Below, one piece after another: positions 9,644-18,699 of a stretch of DNA of 62,108 nucleotides. A program made the position numbers and the translations under genes. Below the pieces are notes generated by a model. That model ran no database searches. It saw nothing but the letters and a program-made list of their open reading frames with translations, and was not told the DNA's origin. The stretch lies in the NCBI GenBank assembly GCA_018400755.1, contig JAGYLU010000004.1:1-62108 (forward strand). Reading direction: 5' to 3'. Every line of letters begins with the position of its first letter. Position 1 is the first letter of the stretch. The stretch comes from Acholeplasmataceae bacterium. GTDB taxonomy: Bacteria > Bacillota_I > Bacilli_A > Acholeplasmatales > Acholeplasmataceae.

Positions 9644-11450
9644 AGATTTCACCAGGGAACGAAGCGACAAAGAAGTCATCCGCCGTCTGGCCGCCTACAT
9701 CAAACCCCACAAGAAGATGTTTATCATTGTCTTGTTCATGATGGCCTTTTCGCTGCTTGTGCAGCTCATTCCGCCATTATTGATCGGGACCGTCATCGAT
9801 TCAATCACCGATGAGACCAGGACATTGGCTGAAAAGGAAAGCAGATTGTTGATGCTGTCTTTGATCTTCTTGTTTCTGATCATTTCCGCCAACGTCGTTG
9901 TCTTCTTCCAAAACTACTACCTGCAACGGATCGGGCAGCGCATTGTCAAGACCATGCGCCGTGAGGTCTATGATCATATCACCGATCTTGCGATTGGTCA
10001 GATCAATGAGGTTCCAGTCGGGAAACTTGTGACCAGGGTGACCAATGATACCAACACGATCAGCGAGATGTATACGAATGTCGCGGTCAATCTGATCAGG
10101 AATTTTCTGTTTTTGATTGGTATTTTGATCATGTTGTTCATCTTGAACTGGAGACTGACCCTCTATGTGATTTTGACCATTCCATTGGTGGTTATCGCAT
10201 CGGTCATTTTCCGCAAGTTCTCAAGAGCGTCATACCGACGCGTCCGGGCCAATGTCTCGGAGGTCAATGCGTTCTTGTCTGAAAATCTCTCGGGTATGAA
10301 AGTCACGCAGATCTTCAATCAGGAAGACAAGAAACGCCGTGAATTTCAGGATCGCAACACCAATCTGAGAAACAGCTATTTACGGGAAATCCTCGTGTTC
10401 GGTATCTACCGTCCAACGATTTACGGGATTTCGATGCTTGGCGTGATCATTGTCCTCTTCTTTGGCGTCATGGATGTCATCGATCCGATGGTGGCGTTTT
10501 CCGCCGGCATGCTCTTTAGTTACTATATGTATATCGGCGATTTCTTTCAGCCGATTCAACAAATGGCCGAACAATTCAACATGCTTCAAAACGCCTTTGC
10601 AAGCGCCGAGAAGATCTTTGATGTTCTTGATACCGCACCGTTGATCACTGATGAATCGGATGCGATTGATCTACAAAGTTTTTCAGGGTCGATTGAGTTC
10701 AAGGATGTCTGGTTCAAATATGTTGAGGATGAATGGGTCTTGAAGGGCATCAGTTTCAAGGTGAATCCAGGAGATACAGTGGCGTTTGTTGGCGCGACCG
10801 GTTCGGGTAAAACGACCATTCTCAGTCTGATTGTCAGAAACTACGACATCCAAAAAGGGCAGATCCTGATCGATGGCATTGACATCAGACGAATCAAACG
10901 CGCCTCTCTCAGACAACATATCGGTCAAATGCTTCAAGATGTCTTCCTATTTTCGGGAACGATTGCCGACAACATTCGGTTGTTTGATAATGAACTGGCC
11001 TTAGAAGATGTGAAAGCATCGTCTGAATACGTTGGTGCGAACACCTTCATTGATCGTCTGCCGGACCAATACGATCATGTTGTTCTTGAGCGGGGTAACA
11101 ACTTCTCTAGCGGCCAACGTCAGTTGATCTCATTTGCCAGGGCGATCCTATACAAGCCCAGTCTGATGATTCTCGATGAGGCCACAGCCAATATCGACAG
11201 TGAGACCGAGGCTTTGATCCAACAATCACTTGAGAAGATGATGAACATCTCAACGATGCTCGTGGTCGCGCATCGTCTATCGACGATTCAGCATGCTGAT
11301 CACATCATCGTCATGCAAAAAGGCGAGATCAAGGAATCCGGAACCCATCAGGCATTGCTCAGACACAAAGGATTGTATTATAACCTCTATCGGTTACAGT
11401 ACGAGGAGAAGGAACTCTCTGACCAGCCTACTGAAAAGGTATTTGCCTAA
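9630..11450 (+). CDS. ABC exporter half-transporter B (canonical Walker B, degenerate signature)
   Basis: A 606-residue half-transporter with six membrane helices (about residues 25-320) and an ATPase domain. Walker A is GATGSGKTT (about 388) and Walker B is LMILDEATANID with the catalytic glutamate, but the signature is FSSGQ rather than LSGGQ. This complements the defect in partner A, leaving one good and one poor ATP site, as in known heterodimers. I moved the start to ATG 9630 because GGAAGGAG lies 9 bases upstream; an in-frame ATG at 9573 has no site and lies deep in the first gene. The genes overlap by 14 bases, so translation is coupled. Confidence 0.92.
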   Translation: MKDFKDFTRERSDKEVIRRLAAYIKPHKKMFIIVLFMMAFSLLVQLIPPLLIGTVIDSITDETRTLAEKESRLLMLSLIFLFLIISANVVVFFQNYYLQRIGQRIVKTMRREVYDHITDLAIGQINEVPVGKLVTRVTNDTNTISEMYTNVAVNLIRNFLFLIGILIMLFILNWRLTLYVILTIPLVVIASVIFRKFSRASYRRVRANVSEVNAFLSENLSGMKVTQIFNQEDKKRREFQDRNTNLRNSYLREILVFGIYRPTIYGISMLGVIIVLFFGVMDVIDPMVAFSAGMLFSYYMYIGDFFQPIQQMAEQFNMLQNAFASAEKIFDVLDTAPLITDESDAIDLQSFSGSIEFKDVWFKYVEDEWVLKGISFKVNPGDTVAFVGATGSGKTTILSLIVRNYDIQKGQILIDGIDIRRIKRASLRQHIGQMLQDVFLFSGTIADNIRLFDNELALEDVKASSEYVGANTFIDRLPDQYDHVVLERGNNFSSGQRQLISFARAILYKPSLMILDEATANIDSETEALIQQSLEKMMNISTMLVVAHRLSTIQHADHIIVMQKGEIKESGTHQALLRHKGLYYNLYRLQYEEKELSDQPTEKVFA

Positions 11451-11491
11451 GAGATGAAGCGTGATCAACGAACCTATGAAAGTGAGGATAC

Positions 11492-12880
11492 ATGATGATT
11501 GAACGTTTGATTCTAAAACAACTTCTTGATTTGGGACTTTCCACCGGTGCTGATTTCGCCGAGATTTTCCTTGAGGATTCGAATCGGTCAGTGATCAGAA
11601 TCACCAGTGGTGATGTGACAAACATCGACCGCTCGAACACGCATGGTGCAGGCGTCCGCCTGATCAAAGGAACCGATGAGGTCTATGGATACACAAATAC
11701 GGTTGATGAGGCATCTTTAACCCGACTGGTGAACAATCTCAAAGCATCTTTCGTTGGGCCAGTGAACAAGTCAGTACCCTTAGGAGAGAAGAAACCTTAT
11801 AAGATTCATGCCAAAAGACGGATGAAAGATGTCTTGGTCTCTGAAAAAACGGAAACGTTACAACATCTATCAAACCTGATGAAAGCGCATGACAAGCGGA
11901 TTGTTCAGTCGGTCGCCGAGCTTCACGAGACAGAACAAAGTGTGCTGATTGCCAATTCCGAAGGGGTCTATCAGGATGACTTGAGAATTTACTCGCGGGT
12001 CTCCCTGATGGCGGTCGCTGAGGAAAGTGGTGTGATGCAACAAGGCTATGAGGCGCCCGGCCGTCAAGCCGGTTTTGAGATTTTTGAGATGATTGATTTT
12101 GATCAACTGGCCATCAGCACCGCGACATCAGCGGTCAATCTGTTGTCAGCTGAAGATATGACGGCACAAAGCATGCCGGTTGTCCTTCACAACGGATTTG
12201 GTGGTGTGATCTTCCACGAGGCGTGTGGACATCCCCTTGAAGCGACAGCCGTCGCCAAGGGTTTGTCGCCATTTGTCGGAAAAATCGGTGAGAAGATTGG
12301 CGCGGACTGCGTCACCGCTTATGACGACGGCACCATCGATGGGGCATGGGGCAGTCTTTCCTATGATGATGAAGGTCATCCTGCCAAACAGAATCTCTTG
12401 ATTGAAAACGGGATTTTGAAAGGCTATATGATTGATACAAGAAACAGTCGGAAGATGGGCATGGCACCTACCGGATCCGCTAGACGTCAGAGCTATAAGT
12501 TCTCACCCACATCAAGGATGACGTCAACCTATATCGCCCCTGGCAAAGACAAATTCGAAGACATCATCAAAGAGACCGAATATGGGCTCTTTGCTAAAAA
12601 ACTGGGAGGCGGTACCGTTGTTCCCGCCACTGGGGAATTCAATTTCGCCGTCCTTGAAGGATATATGATCGAACACGGCAAACTGACGCGGCCTGTCCGG
12701 GGGGCGATGTTGATCGGTCACGGCAAGGATGTGCTCTTCAAAATTGACCGCGTCGCTGACAATATCGAACTTGGTCAGGGCATGTGTGGATCCCTATCCG
12801 GAAGCATTCCGGTTGATGTCGGACAACCGACCATCAGGGTTTCAAGCATGACTGTCGGGGGATCAGGAGGACAAAAATGA
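11492..12880 (+). CDS. tldD: TldD metalloprotease subunit
   Basis: A 462-residue TldD, the catalytic subunit of the TldD/TldE zinc protease that degrades unfolded or modified peptides inside a barrel-like heterodimer. The zinc motif HEACGH is present at residues 242-247, with the family GSARRQSYKFSPTSRM-type segment following. In Escherichia coli this complex trims microcin B17 leader and degrades CcdA. Two adjacent ATGs (11492, 11495) exist. It follows the ABC pair by 41 bases with no terminator between, so an exporter-protease operon is likely. No precursor peptide gene is visible nearby. Confidence 0.95.
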   Translation: MMIERLILKQLLDLGLSTGADFAEIFLEDSNRSVIRITSGDVTNIDRSNTHGAGVRLIKGTDEVYGYTNTVDEASLTRLVNNLKASFVGPVNKSVPLGEKKPYKIHAKRRMKDVLVSEKTETLQHLSNLMKAHDKRIVQSVAELHETEQSVLIANSEGVYQDDLRIYSRVSLMAVAEESGVMQQGYEAPGRQAGFEIFEMIDFDQLAISTATSAVNLLSAEDMTAQSMPVVLHNGFGGVIFHEACGHPLEATAVAKGLSPFVGKIGEKIGADCVTAYDDGTIDGAWGSLSYDDEGHPAKQNLLIENGILKGYMIDTRNSRKMGMAPTGSARRQSYKFSPTSRMTSTYIAPGKDKFEDIIKETEYGLFAKKLGGGTVVPATGEFNFAVLEGYMIEHGKLTRPVRGAMLIGHGKDVLFKIDRVADNIELGQGMCGSLSGSIPVDVGQPTIRVSSMTVGGSGGQK

Positions 12881-14190
12881 ACTACGAAAAATGGCTCCAG
12901 ATGGGGAAAAGCAAGGGTATAGACGATCTCGAGATCTTCAGTGAGCGAATCCGCCGTCTTCAACTCTCAATCTATCAGGGCAAACTTGACCAGCACATCG
13001 AAAGTGATGTTGAATCGGTCAAGATCCGTGGCATTTACAAGAAGAAGCAAAGCACCATTCGTTTTGAGTCTATGGATGATGACCATGTCTCGATGATGCT
13101 TGATCAGCTCAAGGAAAACGCAACAGCGATCTCGGTTGAAGAACCAGCCATCATCTTCGAAGGCTCTCCCTCTTATCCCGAGGTACCAATCGAAATGTTT
13201 GATTTTCAAGCGATCGACATCACCCAGAAAATCAAGCTAGTCAAAGACCTTGAAGCCACCATTTTGGCATCACCTGATGTCAAGACGGTCCAGTCAACAG
13301 CGTATCACGAAATCGATTCGACGACCACGCTTGTCAATTCAAAAGGATTGTCGTTATCAAGGCAGAACACGTTTGCCTACGCTTATGCGATTGGTGTGTT
13401 TGAACGTGAGGGCGATATCAAAACAGCCTATGACATCAAGCTTGTCAAGTCCTTTGATGCCTTTGATGCCAATGCCATGGCAGAGGAGACCATCAGAAAG
13501 GGTCTGGCCAAACTTGGTGGATCCTCAGTCCCATCAAAAGCGTATCCGGTGGTGTTCTCAAATGAGATGTTTTCGGATATCCTGAATGTCTTCACAACCA
13601 TTTTCTCTGGGGAATCCGCTTACCGGAACCTTACCGCGCTCAAAGATAAGGTCGGCGACGTGATCGCCAAGGACCACATCACCCTGATTGATGATCCTCT
13701 ACATCCCGAAGCGCACTTCCAGACACCATTTGATGATGAAGGTGTTGCCTGTTTTCCGAAACACATCGTTGACAAAGGTGTTTTCAAAGGGTTTGTCCAC
13801 AATCTGAAGACCTCAAAGATCTTCAATCTCGAACCGACTGGAAATGGATTCTCAGGCGGTGTCAGGATGACAAACTTCTACTTGAAACCCGGAGATCAAA
13901 GCTTCGATGAGGTCATCAAAGACATTGATGAAGGCATCTACATCACGGATCTCGTTGGCTTGCATGCTGGTGTCAAAACGGTTTCCGGAGATTTTAGCCT
14001 ACAGGCCGGAGGGCAAAGAATCAAGGATGGGAAACTTGATCATCCTGTGAAGATGATTGTTGTTTCCGGAAACTTCTTTGATGTTTTGAAGAATGTCGAA
14101 GCGATTGGATCAGATCTGAAATTCAATCTTTCCGGCGTTGGAAGTCCATGTGTCAAAATCAAATCACTGATGATTGCAGGAGAGGCGTAA
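12877..14190 (+). CDS. tldE: TldE/PmbA protease subunit
   Basis: A 437-residue TldE (PmbA) homologue, the non-catalytic partner that completes the TldD active-site chamber. It lacks the HExxxH motif, as expected. The start overlaps the tldD stop by ATGA, implying coupled translation and equal dosage. Characteristic end motifs such as DFSLQAGGQRIKDGK and GSPCVKIKSLMIAG match the family. A strong intrinsic terminator overlaps the stop codon. Confidence 0.95.
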   Translation: MNYEKWLQMGKSKGIDDLEIFSERIRRLQLSIYQGKLDQHIESDVESVKIRGIYKKKQSTIRFESMDDDHVSMMLDQLKENATAISVEEPAIIFEGSPSYPEVPIEMFDFQAIDITQKIKLVKDLEATILASPDVKTVQSTAYHEIDSTTTLVNSKGLSLSRQNTFAYAYAIGVFEREGDIKTAYDIKLVKSFDAFDANAMAEETIRKGLAKLGGSSVPSKAYPVVFSNEMFSDILNVFTTIFSGESAYRNLTALKDKVGDVIAKDHITLIDDPLHPEAHFQTPFDDEGVACFPKHIVDKGVFKGFVHNLKTSKIFNLEPTGNGFSGGVRMTNFYLKPGDQSFDEVIKDIDEGIYITDLVGLHAGVKTVSGDFSLQAGGQRIKDGKLDHPVKMIVVSGNFFDVLKNVEAIGSDLKFNLSGVGSPCVKIKSLMIAGEA

Positions 14191-14203
14191 GCCTCTTTTT
14201 TGT
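14181..14203 (+). terminator. Intrinsic terminator after tldE
   Basis: AGAGGC (14181-14186) pairs with GCCTCT (14191-14196) across a GTAA tetraloop and runs into T6. The stem includes the tldE stop codon region. Confidence 0.85.
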
Positions 14204-14219
14204 TAAGTTCATGTGTGTT

Positions 14220-14249
14220 TTGACCAAATCATCCGGATAATGATATAAT
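14220..14249 (+). promoter_or_regulatory. Promoter for RND exporter
   Basis: TTGACC (14220-14225), an 18-base spacer, then TATAAT (14244-14249) preceded by TG (extended -10). The predicted transcription start near 14256 leaves the in-frame ATG at 14265 almost leaderless, which supports the later start at 14298. Confidence 0.75.
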
Positions 14250-14297
14250 GTCATTGACAAGGCTATGAAGCCAAAAACACCGAAGGAGTTTCACCAT

Positions 14298-17200
14298 ATG
14301 AGTTCTTACAGCGTCAAAAAACCGATCACTGTCCTGATGGGCATTCTGATCATCATCGTCCTAGGATTATTTTCAGTGATCAAACTGCCTTTGACGTTGT
14401 TTCCAGATATCAATCTACCTTATGTCATCACCGTCACCGCATATCCGGGGGCCTCACCGGAAACCATCGAGACCGATATTTCCATTCCCATTGAAGGGGC
14501 CGTCTCGACCATTGGCTTTTTTGAGGAAGTTGAGTCCATGTCCAATGAGAACTTCGCCTTATCCATCATCACGTTCCAATCAGGTGCGGATATGGATACG
14601 GTCGTCATTGAGATGCGCGAACTCATTGATAATCTGGCTTTCCCAGAAGGGGTCACGTCACCAAGGATTCTCAGAATCAGTCCTGATCTCTTGCCGGTGA
14701 TGACCATCACCTTGTCGAGAAGCCATTCGGCATCGATGACCGATGCCGAGGCATTGATCGCCGATACCGAATGGATTACCCGTGATGTCCTAAATGATCT
14801 GAAGAGCATTCCTGGCGTCGCCGATGTGACATTGTCAGGAACGGCTGAGATCGCCATCGAACTGAATCTTGACCAAACTCTACTCGGCACGACCGGACTC
14901 TCGGAATTTGAGGTTTTGAACATCATCGAAGAGCAATCCGAGGAAGGTCTGATCGGGGTTGTCCTCGATCAGGGAACTCTCAGGATGCTTTATCTCGGAG
15001 ATAGCCCATCCCTTCTTCAAGATCTCAGAGATCTGCCGGTGACGGTGGTTGCTGGTGAGATTTTGCGATTGTCAGATCTGACCGGTGAGGACGGTATTCG
15101 TTTTGTCAATACCAATACCGAGAGTTACTCCAAAATCAATGGCACACAAGGCATCCAGATCAGTTTTCAGAAACAATCCGATGTCGGCATCACAGAAGTG
15201 ACGGATGCCATCCATGAACGACTTGCCGAGATCGTCGAAGACAGTCCATACGATGTCAGCTATGACGCTTTGTTTGATCAGGGACAGTACATCAATATGT
15301 CATTGACCGCGGTTGTCCAAAACATGGTCATCGGGGGACTTTTGGCGGTCATCATCCTGTTTTTGTTTCTAAGGGATCTGAAACCGACATTGATTGTCGC
15401 TTTGGCCATTCCGATTTCGGTGGTCGCTGCGTTCATGTTGATGGATTTCTCAGGCGTGACTTTGAATCTTGTCTCGATGGGCGGTCTTGCTTTAGGGGTC
15501 GGCATGCTTGTCGACAACGCGGTGGTTGTCATTGAGAATATCTATAGGATGATTGATGAGGGCACATCACGGGTCAAGGCGGCCATTGATGGAGCCAAGC
15601 AGGTTGGTGGGGCAATCACCGCCTCTACCCTCACGACCGCGGCGGTGTTCTTGCCGATTGTCTTCATTGAAGGATTGGTCGCCGAGGTTTTCTTGAGCAT
15701 GGCGCTCACAATCGCGTTCGCCCTAGGGGCATCGCTTCTGATTGCGTTGACATTGGTTCCAGCCATGGCATCTAGAATGCTTCCTGAACGCCGGGAAGCC
15801 AAGGAAAGCAAACTGCTTTTAAAGGCGAAGAACGCATATGAAAGGTCTGTCACGTTCGCCCTCAGACATAAGATCAAAACCTTGTTGTTGATTTTGGCAC
15901 TGCTGCTATTGTCCGCTGTTGGGGTCATTGAGAGAGGCTTTGTCATGCTTCCTGAGACCGACGAGGGATTCATCGATGTCACCGTTTCATTTGAATCATC
16001 GGTGCCTTTCTCAGCCCGTTCGGCTTATGCTGATCTGGTCTCGGAAGCCATATTGACCATTGATGACGTCGATGATGTGTTCGCTGCCATCGGAGGTGGC
16101 TCATTCATGGGTCCTGGGATGCTTGCGGGTATGGGAAATGACGGACTGACCCTTTCGGTCAGTCTCAAACTAGACCGGAAATCAACGACGATTGAGGCAA
16201 CAAAAGCCATTGAGGAGATCCTCTCGGCAGTCGATTATGAAACCATCTCTGATCTGGAATCCAATCAGGTTTTGGATGTTTCGGTCACTGCTCAGAACAG
16301 TGCCGGTCAACTCTTTGGTGGACAGGGCATTGAAATCAAAGTCAGCGGATATGACCTTGAGGTTCTCGAAGAGATCTCAAACACATTGGTGGGGATTCTT
16401 GAAGACACTGAAGGCGTCATCAATGTCGATGGCGGTATTCAAAAGGGGGAAGACGTTGTCCGCCTCACGGTCAATCAGGACAATGCGATTCGCTTGGGTC
16501 TAACCAATGCTGATGTCACTAAAAATATAACCTTTATGTATCAGAATCTTGAATCGCTGGCAACCTCGGAAACGATCAACTTGATGATCGAAGGGGTCAC
16601 TTATCCGGTGCAATTACCGCAGAGTCTGACCATTGGTGATCCCGCGCTCCTGGCTGGGATCACATATGATCAGTTCATCTCAGGCATCATGCTTTTTGAT
16701 GATGATGTCAGAACAATGATTGAGGCTTACATAAAGAGCACCGGCAATGGGATTTATGTCGATGCCATGACATATGCCCAGATGACCGGGTCTTTGCCTT
16801 TGGATGGGGCAGGGAAAATCAGGTTGTTTGTCGTCAATCCCAATCTGAACATTTTTAGTGGACAGATCAATGAGGGTGGCCTAGGGGTCTCCTTGGTATC
16901 GCGGAGTCTGTCGTATCTTTTGACAACCAATCCAGAGACGACCGTTGCTGATGCCGAGCTCGCCACCGGATTCTTATCGATCAATACCGATGGAACGAGC
17001 CGTTTTCTGACCGTGACCGGACAGATCGAATCCGATCTGAACATCACCCTCGTCAGTTCGGATGTGATCAAGCGGGTCAACACCTATCTTGAAAGCGACG
17101 CCTTTACGAGTCTTGGAGGGGGATATGCCGTGACCTTTGAAGGTGAGAATGAGGAAATCATGCAGGCTGTGAGTGATCTCTCGATTGCGGCGATGGTGTC

Positions 17201-17696
17201 TGTTCTTCTGGTTTACATGGTGATGGCGATCCAATTTCAATCACTGCTTTACCCTTTGATCATCCTTGGGACCATTCCCTTGGCGTTTACCGGTGGCTTG
17301 ATTGCCTTGTTCGTCACGGGTGCGAACATCAGTCTCGTTTCCCTGATGGGCTTCATCATCCTGATTGGGATTGTTGTCAACAACGGCATTGTCCTGATTG
17401 ATTATATCAACAAACTCAGAGAACAAGGCATGCCTGTGACCGAAGCGTTGGTAGAAGCTGGCCGAACCCGTCTGAGACCCATTTTCATGACAGCGTTGAC
17501 GACGATACTTGCCCTGTCGACGCTCGCGATGGGATTCGGACAGGGATCGGAACTCCTACAGCCCATGGCCGCGACCGCGATTGGCGGTTTGCTCTACGCA
17601 ACGCTACTCACGCTGGTTGTGATCCCAGTCATATATGCGCTCATGAATAGAAAAACAATCAGGGAAGAAGCGAGAATCAAAGATCAAAACGAATGA
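14298..17696 (+). CDS. RND-family (AcrB-type) efflux transporter
   Basis: A 1132-residue protein with the two-fold RND layout: helix 1, a large extracytoplasmic loop, helices 2-6, then a repeat of the pattern. The TM4 motif reads GMLVDNAVVVIENIYRM, keeping the first relay aspartate but replacing the second with asparagine; TM10 has VNNGIVLIDYINK, lacking the AcrB lysine. These changes are common in Firmicutes RND proteins such as the SwrC group. No periplasmic adaptor or outer-membrane channel is adjacent, consistent with a monoderm cell. AAGGAG lies 9 bases before ATG 14298; an ATG at 14265 has no ribosome site. It is probably monocistronic, flanked by a promoter and a terminator. The substrate is unknown. 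Confidence 0.93.
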   Translation: MSSYSVKKPITVLMGILIIIVLGLFSVIKLPLTLFPDINLPYVITVTAYPGASPETIETDISIPIEGAVSTIGFFEEVESMSNENFALSIITFQSGADMDTVVIEMRELIDNLAFPEGVTSPRILRISPDLLPVMTITLSRSHSASMTDAEALIADTEWITRDVLNDLKSIPGVADVTLSGTAEIAIELNLDQTLLGTTGLSEFEVLNIIEEQSEEGLIGVVLDQGTLRMLYLGDSPSLLQDLRDLPVTVVAGEILRLSDLTGEDGIRFVNTNTESYSKINGTQGIQISFQKQSDVGITEVTDAIHERLAEIVEDSPYDVSYDALFDQGQYINMSLTAVVQNMVIGGLLAVIILFLFLRDLKPTLIVALAIPISVVAAFMLMDFSGVTLNLVSMGGLALGVGMLVDNAVVVIENIYRMIDEGTSRVKAAIDGAKQVGGAITASTLTTAAVFLPIVFIEGLVAEVFLSMALTIAFALGASLLIALTLVPAMASRMLPERREAKESKLLLKAKNAYERSVTFALRHKIKTLLLILALLLLSAVGVIERGFVMLPETDEGFIDVTVSFESSVPFSARSAYADLVSEAILTIDDVDDVFAAIGGGSFMGPGMLAGMGNDGLTLSVSLKLDRKSTTIEATKAIEEILSAVDYETISDLESNQVLDVSVTAQNSAGQLFGGQGIEIKVSGYDLEVLEEISNTLVGILEDTEGVINVDGGIQKGEDVVRLTVNQDNAIRLGLTNADVTKNITFMYQNLESLATSETINLMIEGVTYPVQLPQSLTIGDPALLAGITYDQFISGIMLFDDDVRTMIEAYIKSTGNGIYVDAMTYAQMTGSLPLDGAGKIRLFVVNPNLNIFSGQINEGGLGVSLVSRSLSYLLTTNPETTVADAELATGFLSINTDGTSRFLTVTGQIESDLNITLVSSDVIKRVNTYLESDAFTSLGGGYAVTFEGENEEIMQAVSDLSIAAMVSVLLVYMVMAIQFQSLLYPLIILGTIPLAFTGGLIALFVTGANISLVSLMGFIILIGIVVNNGIVLIDYINKLREQGMPVTEALVEAGRTRLRPIFMTALTTILALSTLAMGFGQGSELLQPMAATAIGGLLYATLLTLVVIPVIYALMNRKTIREEARIKDQNE

Positions 17697-17721
17697 TCAT
17701 CCATTATTGAAGATTGGCTTG

Positions 17722-17748
17722 ACCGACGTCAACAGACGTCGGTTTTTC
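17722..17748 (+). terminator. Intrinsic terminator after RND gene
   Basis: CCGACGTC (17723-17730) pairs perfectly with GACGTCGG (17735-17742) around AACA, followed by TTTTTC. Confidence 0.9.
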
Positions 17749-17783
17749 ATAGGTGGCGATCCCCCAAATCAGACATCGCCCTA

Positions 17784-17812
17784 TTGACGAATCCTAACGC
17801 ACATGATATACT
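17784..17812 (+). promoter_or_regulatory. Promoter of the metal operon
   Basis: TTGACG (17784-17789), 17-base spacer, TATACT (17807-17812) with an upstream TG. Transcription should begin around 17819-17820, directly next to the palindrome described separately. Confidence 0.8.
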
Positions 17813-17822
17813 GAATAAGAAA

Positions 17823-17838
17823 TTAAGGATAACCTTAA
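17823..17838 (+). promoter_or_regulatory. Putative metal-regulator operator (palindrome)
   Basis: TTAAGGATAACCTTAA is a 16-base near-perfect palindrome with 6-base half-sites TTAAGG/CCTTAA around a 4-base centre. It overlaps the expected transcript start of an operon that encodes an MntR/DtxR-type repressor, and its form resembles AGGnTAnnCT-type DtxR-family boxes. Autoregulation by metal-loaded repressor is the likely meaning; this is inference. Confidence 0.6.
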
Positions 17839-17860
17839 AAAGATAGGTGATGGTGTCAGC

Positions 17861-18685
17861 GTGTTGGAACAATTCATGGCTTTGGAAACATGGCAACAAG
17901 CATTGATCGGAACCCTCTTCACATGGGGACTGACGGCATTGGGTGCGGCTTTGGTCTTTCTTTTCAGGACCATCAAACGTGAGATGTTCAACCTGATGCT
18001 AGGATTTGCCTCAGGGGTGATGATCGCGGCGAGTTTTTGGAGTCTTCTTGATCCTGCCATCCAAATGGCTGATGACCAAGGCGCGACCGCGTGGATTGTG
18101 GTCTCGATTGGATTCGCTCTTGGTGGGCTTTTCCTCTATGGGGCTGACAAAACTGTTCCGCATATGCACTTTGGTCCAAAACACGAGGTTGAAGGCATTC
18201 ATACCAAACTCAAACGATCGGTTTTGCTCGTCTTCGCCATCACATTGCATAACATCCCGGAAGGACTAGCGGTTGGTGTCGCATTTGGGGCTGTCAACCA
18301 TCTGAGTGGTGACCCAAGGGTTGCGACGTTATCGGCCATCGCTTTGGCTTTTGGGATTGGTATCCAGAACTTCCCGGAAGGGGCAGCAGTCTCGATTCCT
18401 TTGCGACAGGAAGGCCTTTCAAGAAGAAAGGCGTTCATGTATGGGCAGGCATCAGGCATTGTCGAGCCAATCGCGGGGGTCTTAGGGGCTTTGCTGGTCA
18501 CGCATGTCGCTTCGGTCTTGCCCTATGCTTTGGCGTTTGCCGCCGGGGCGATGATCTATGTCGTGGTTGAGGAACTGATCCCGGAAGCACAACAAAAACA
18601 AACAACCACCGGTGCCCATTACGCTGTATTCGGCGTCATGGTCGGCTTCATCATCATGATGATGCTCGATGTCGCACTGGGATAA
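17861..18685 (+). CDS. ZIP-family divalent metal transporter
   Basis: A 274-residue, eight-helix membrane protein of the ZIP family (ZupT-like branch), which imports Zn, Mn or Fe into the cytoplasm. Metal-site motifs HNIPEGLAVGVAFGA (about residue 130) and QNFPEGAAV (about residue 168) are intact, and a further conserved glutamate (VEELIPEAQ) lies in a late helix. It begins at GTG 17861; ATG 17876 is an alternative five codons in, and the AGGTGA site is rather far upstream. First gene of an operon with a Mn-type regulator and two MgtE channels, suggesting coordinated divalent-metal control. Confidence 0.92.
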   Translation: MLEQFMALETWQQALIGTLFTWGLTALGAALVFLFRTIKREMFNLMLGFASGVMIAASFWSLLDPAIQMADDQGATAWIVVSIGFALGGLFLYGADKTVPHMHFGPKHEVEGIHTKLKRSVLLVFAITLHNIPEGLAVGVAFGAVNHLSGDPRVATLSAIALAFGIGIQNFPEGAAVSIPLRQEGLSRRKAFMYGQASGIVEPIAGVLGALLVTHVASVLPYALAFAAGAMIYVVVEELIPEAQQKQTTTGAHYAVFGVMVGFIIMMMLDVALG

Positions 18686-18699
18686 GGAAGGTGAGTCTA

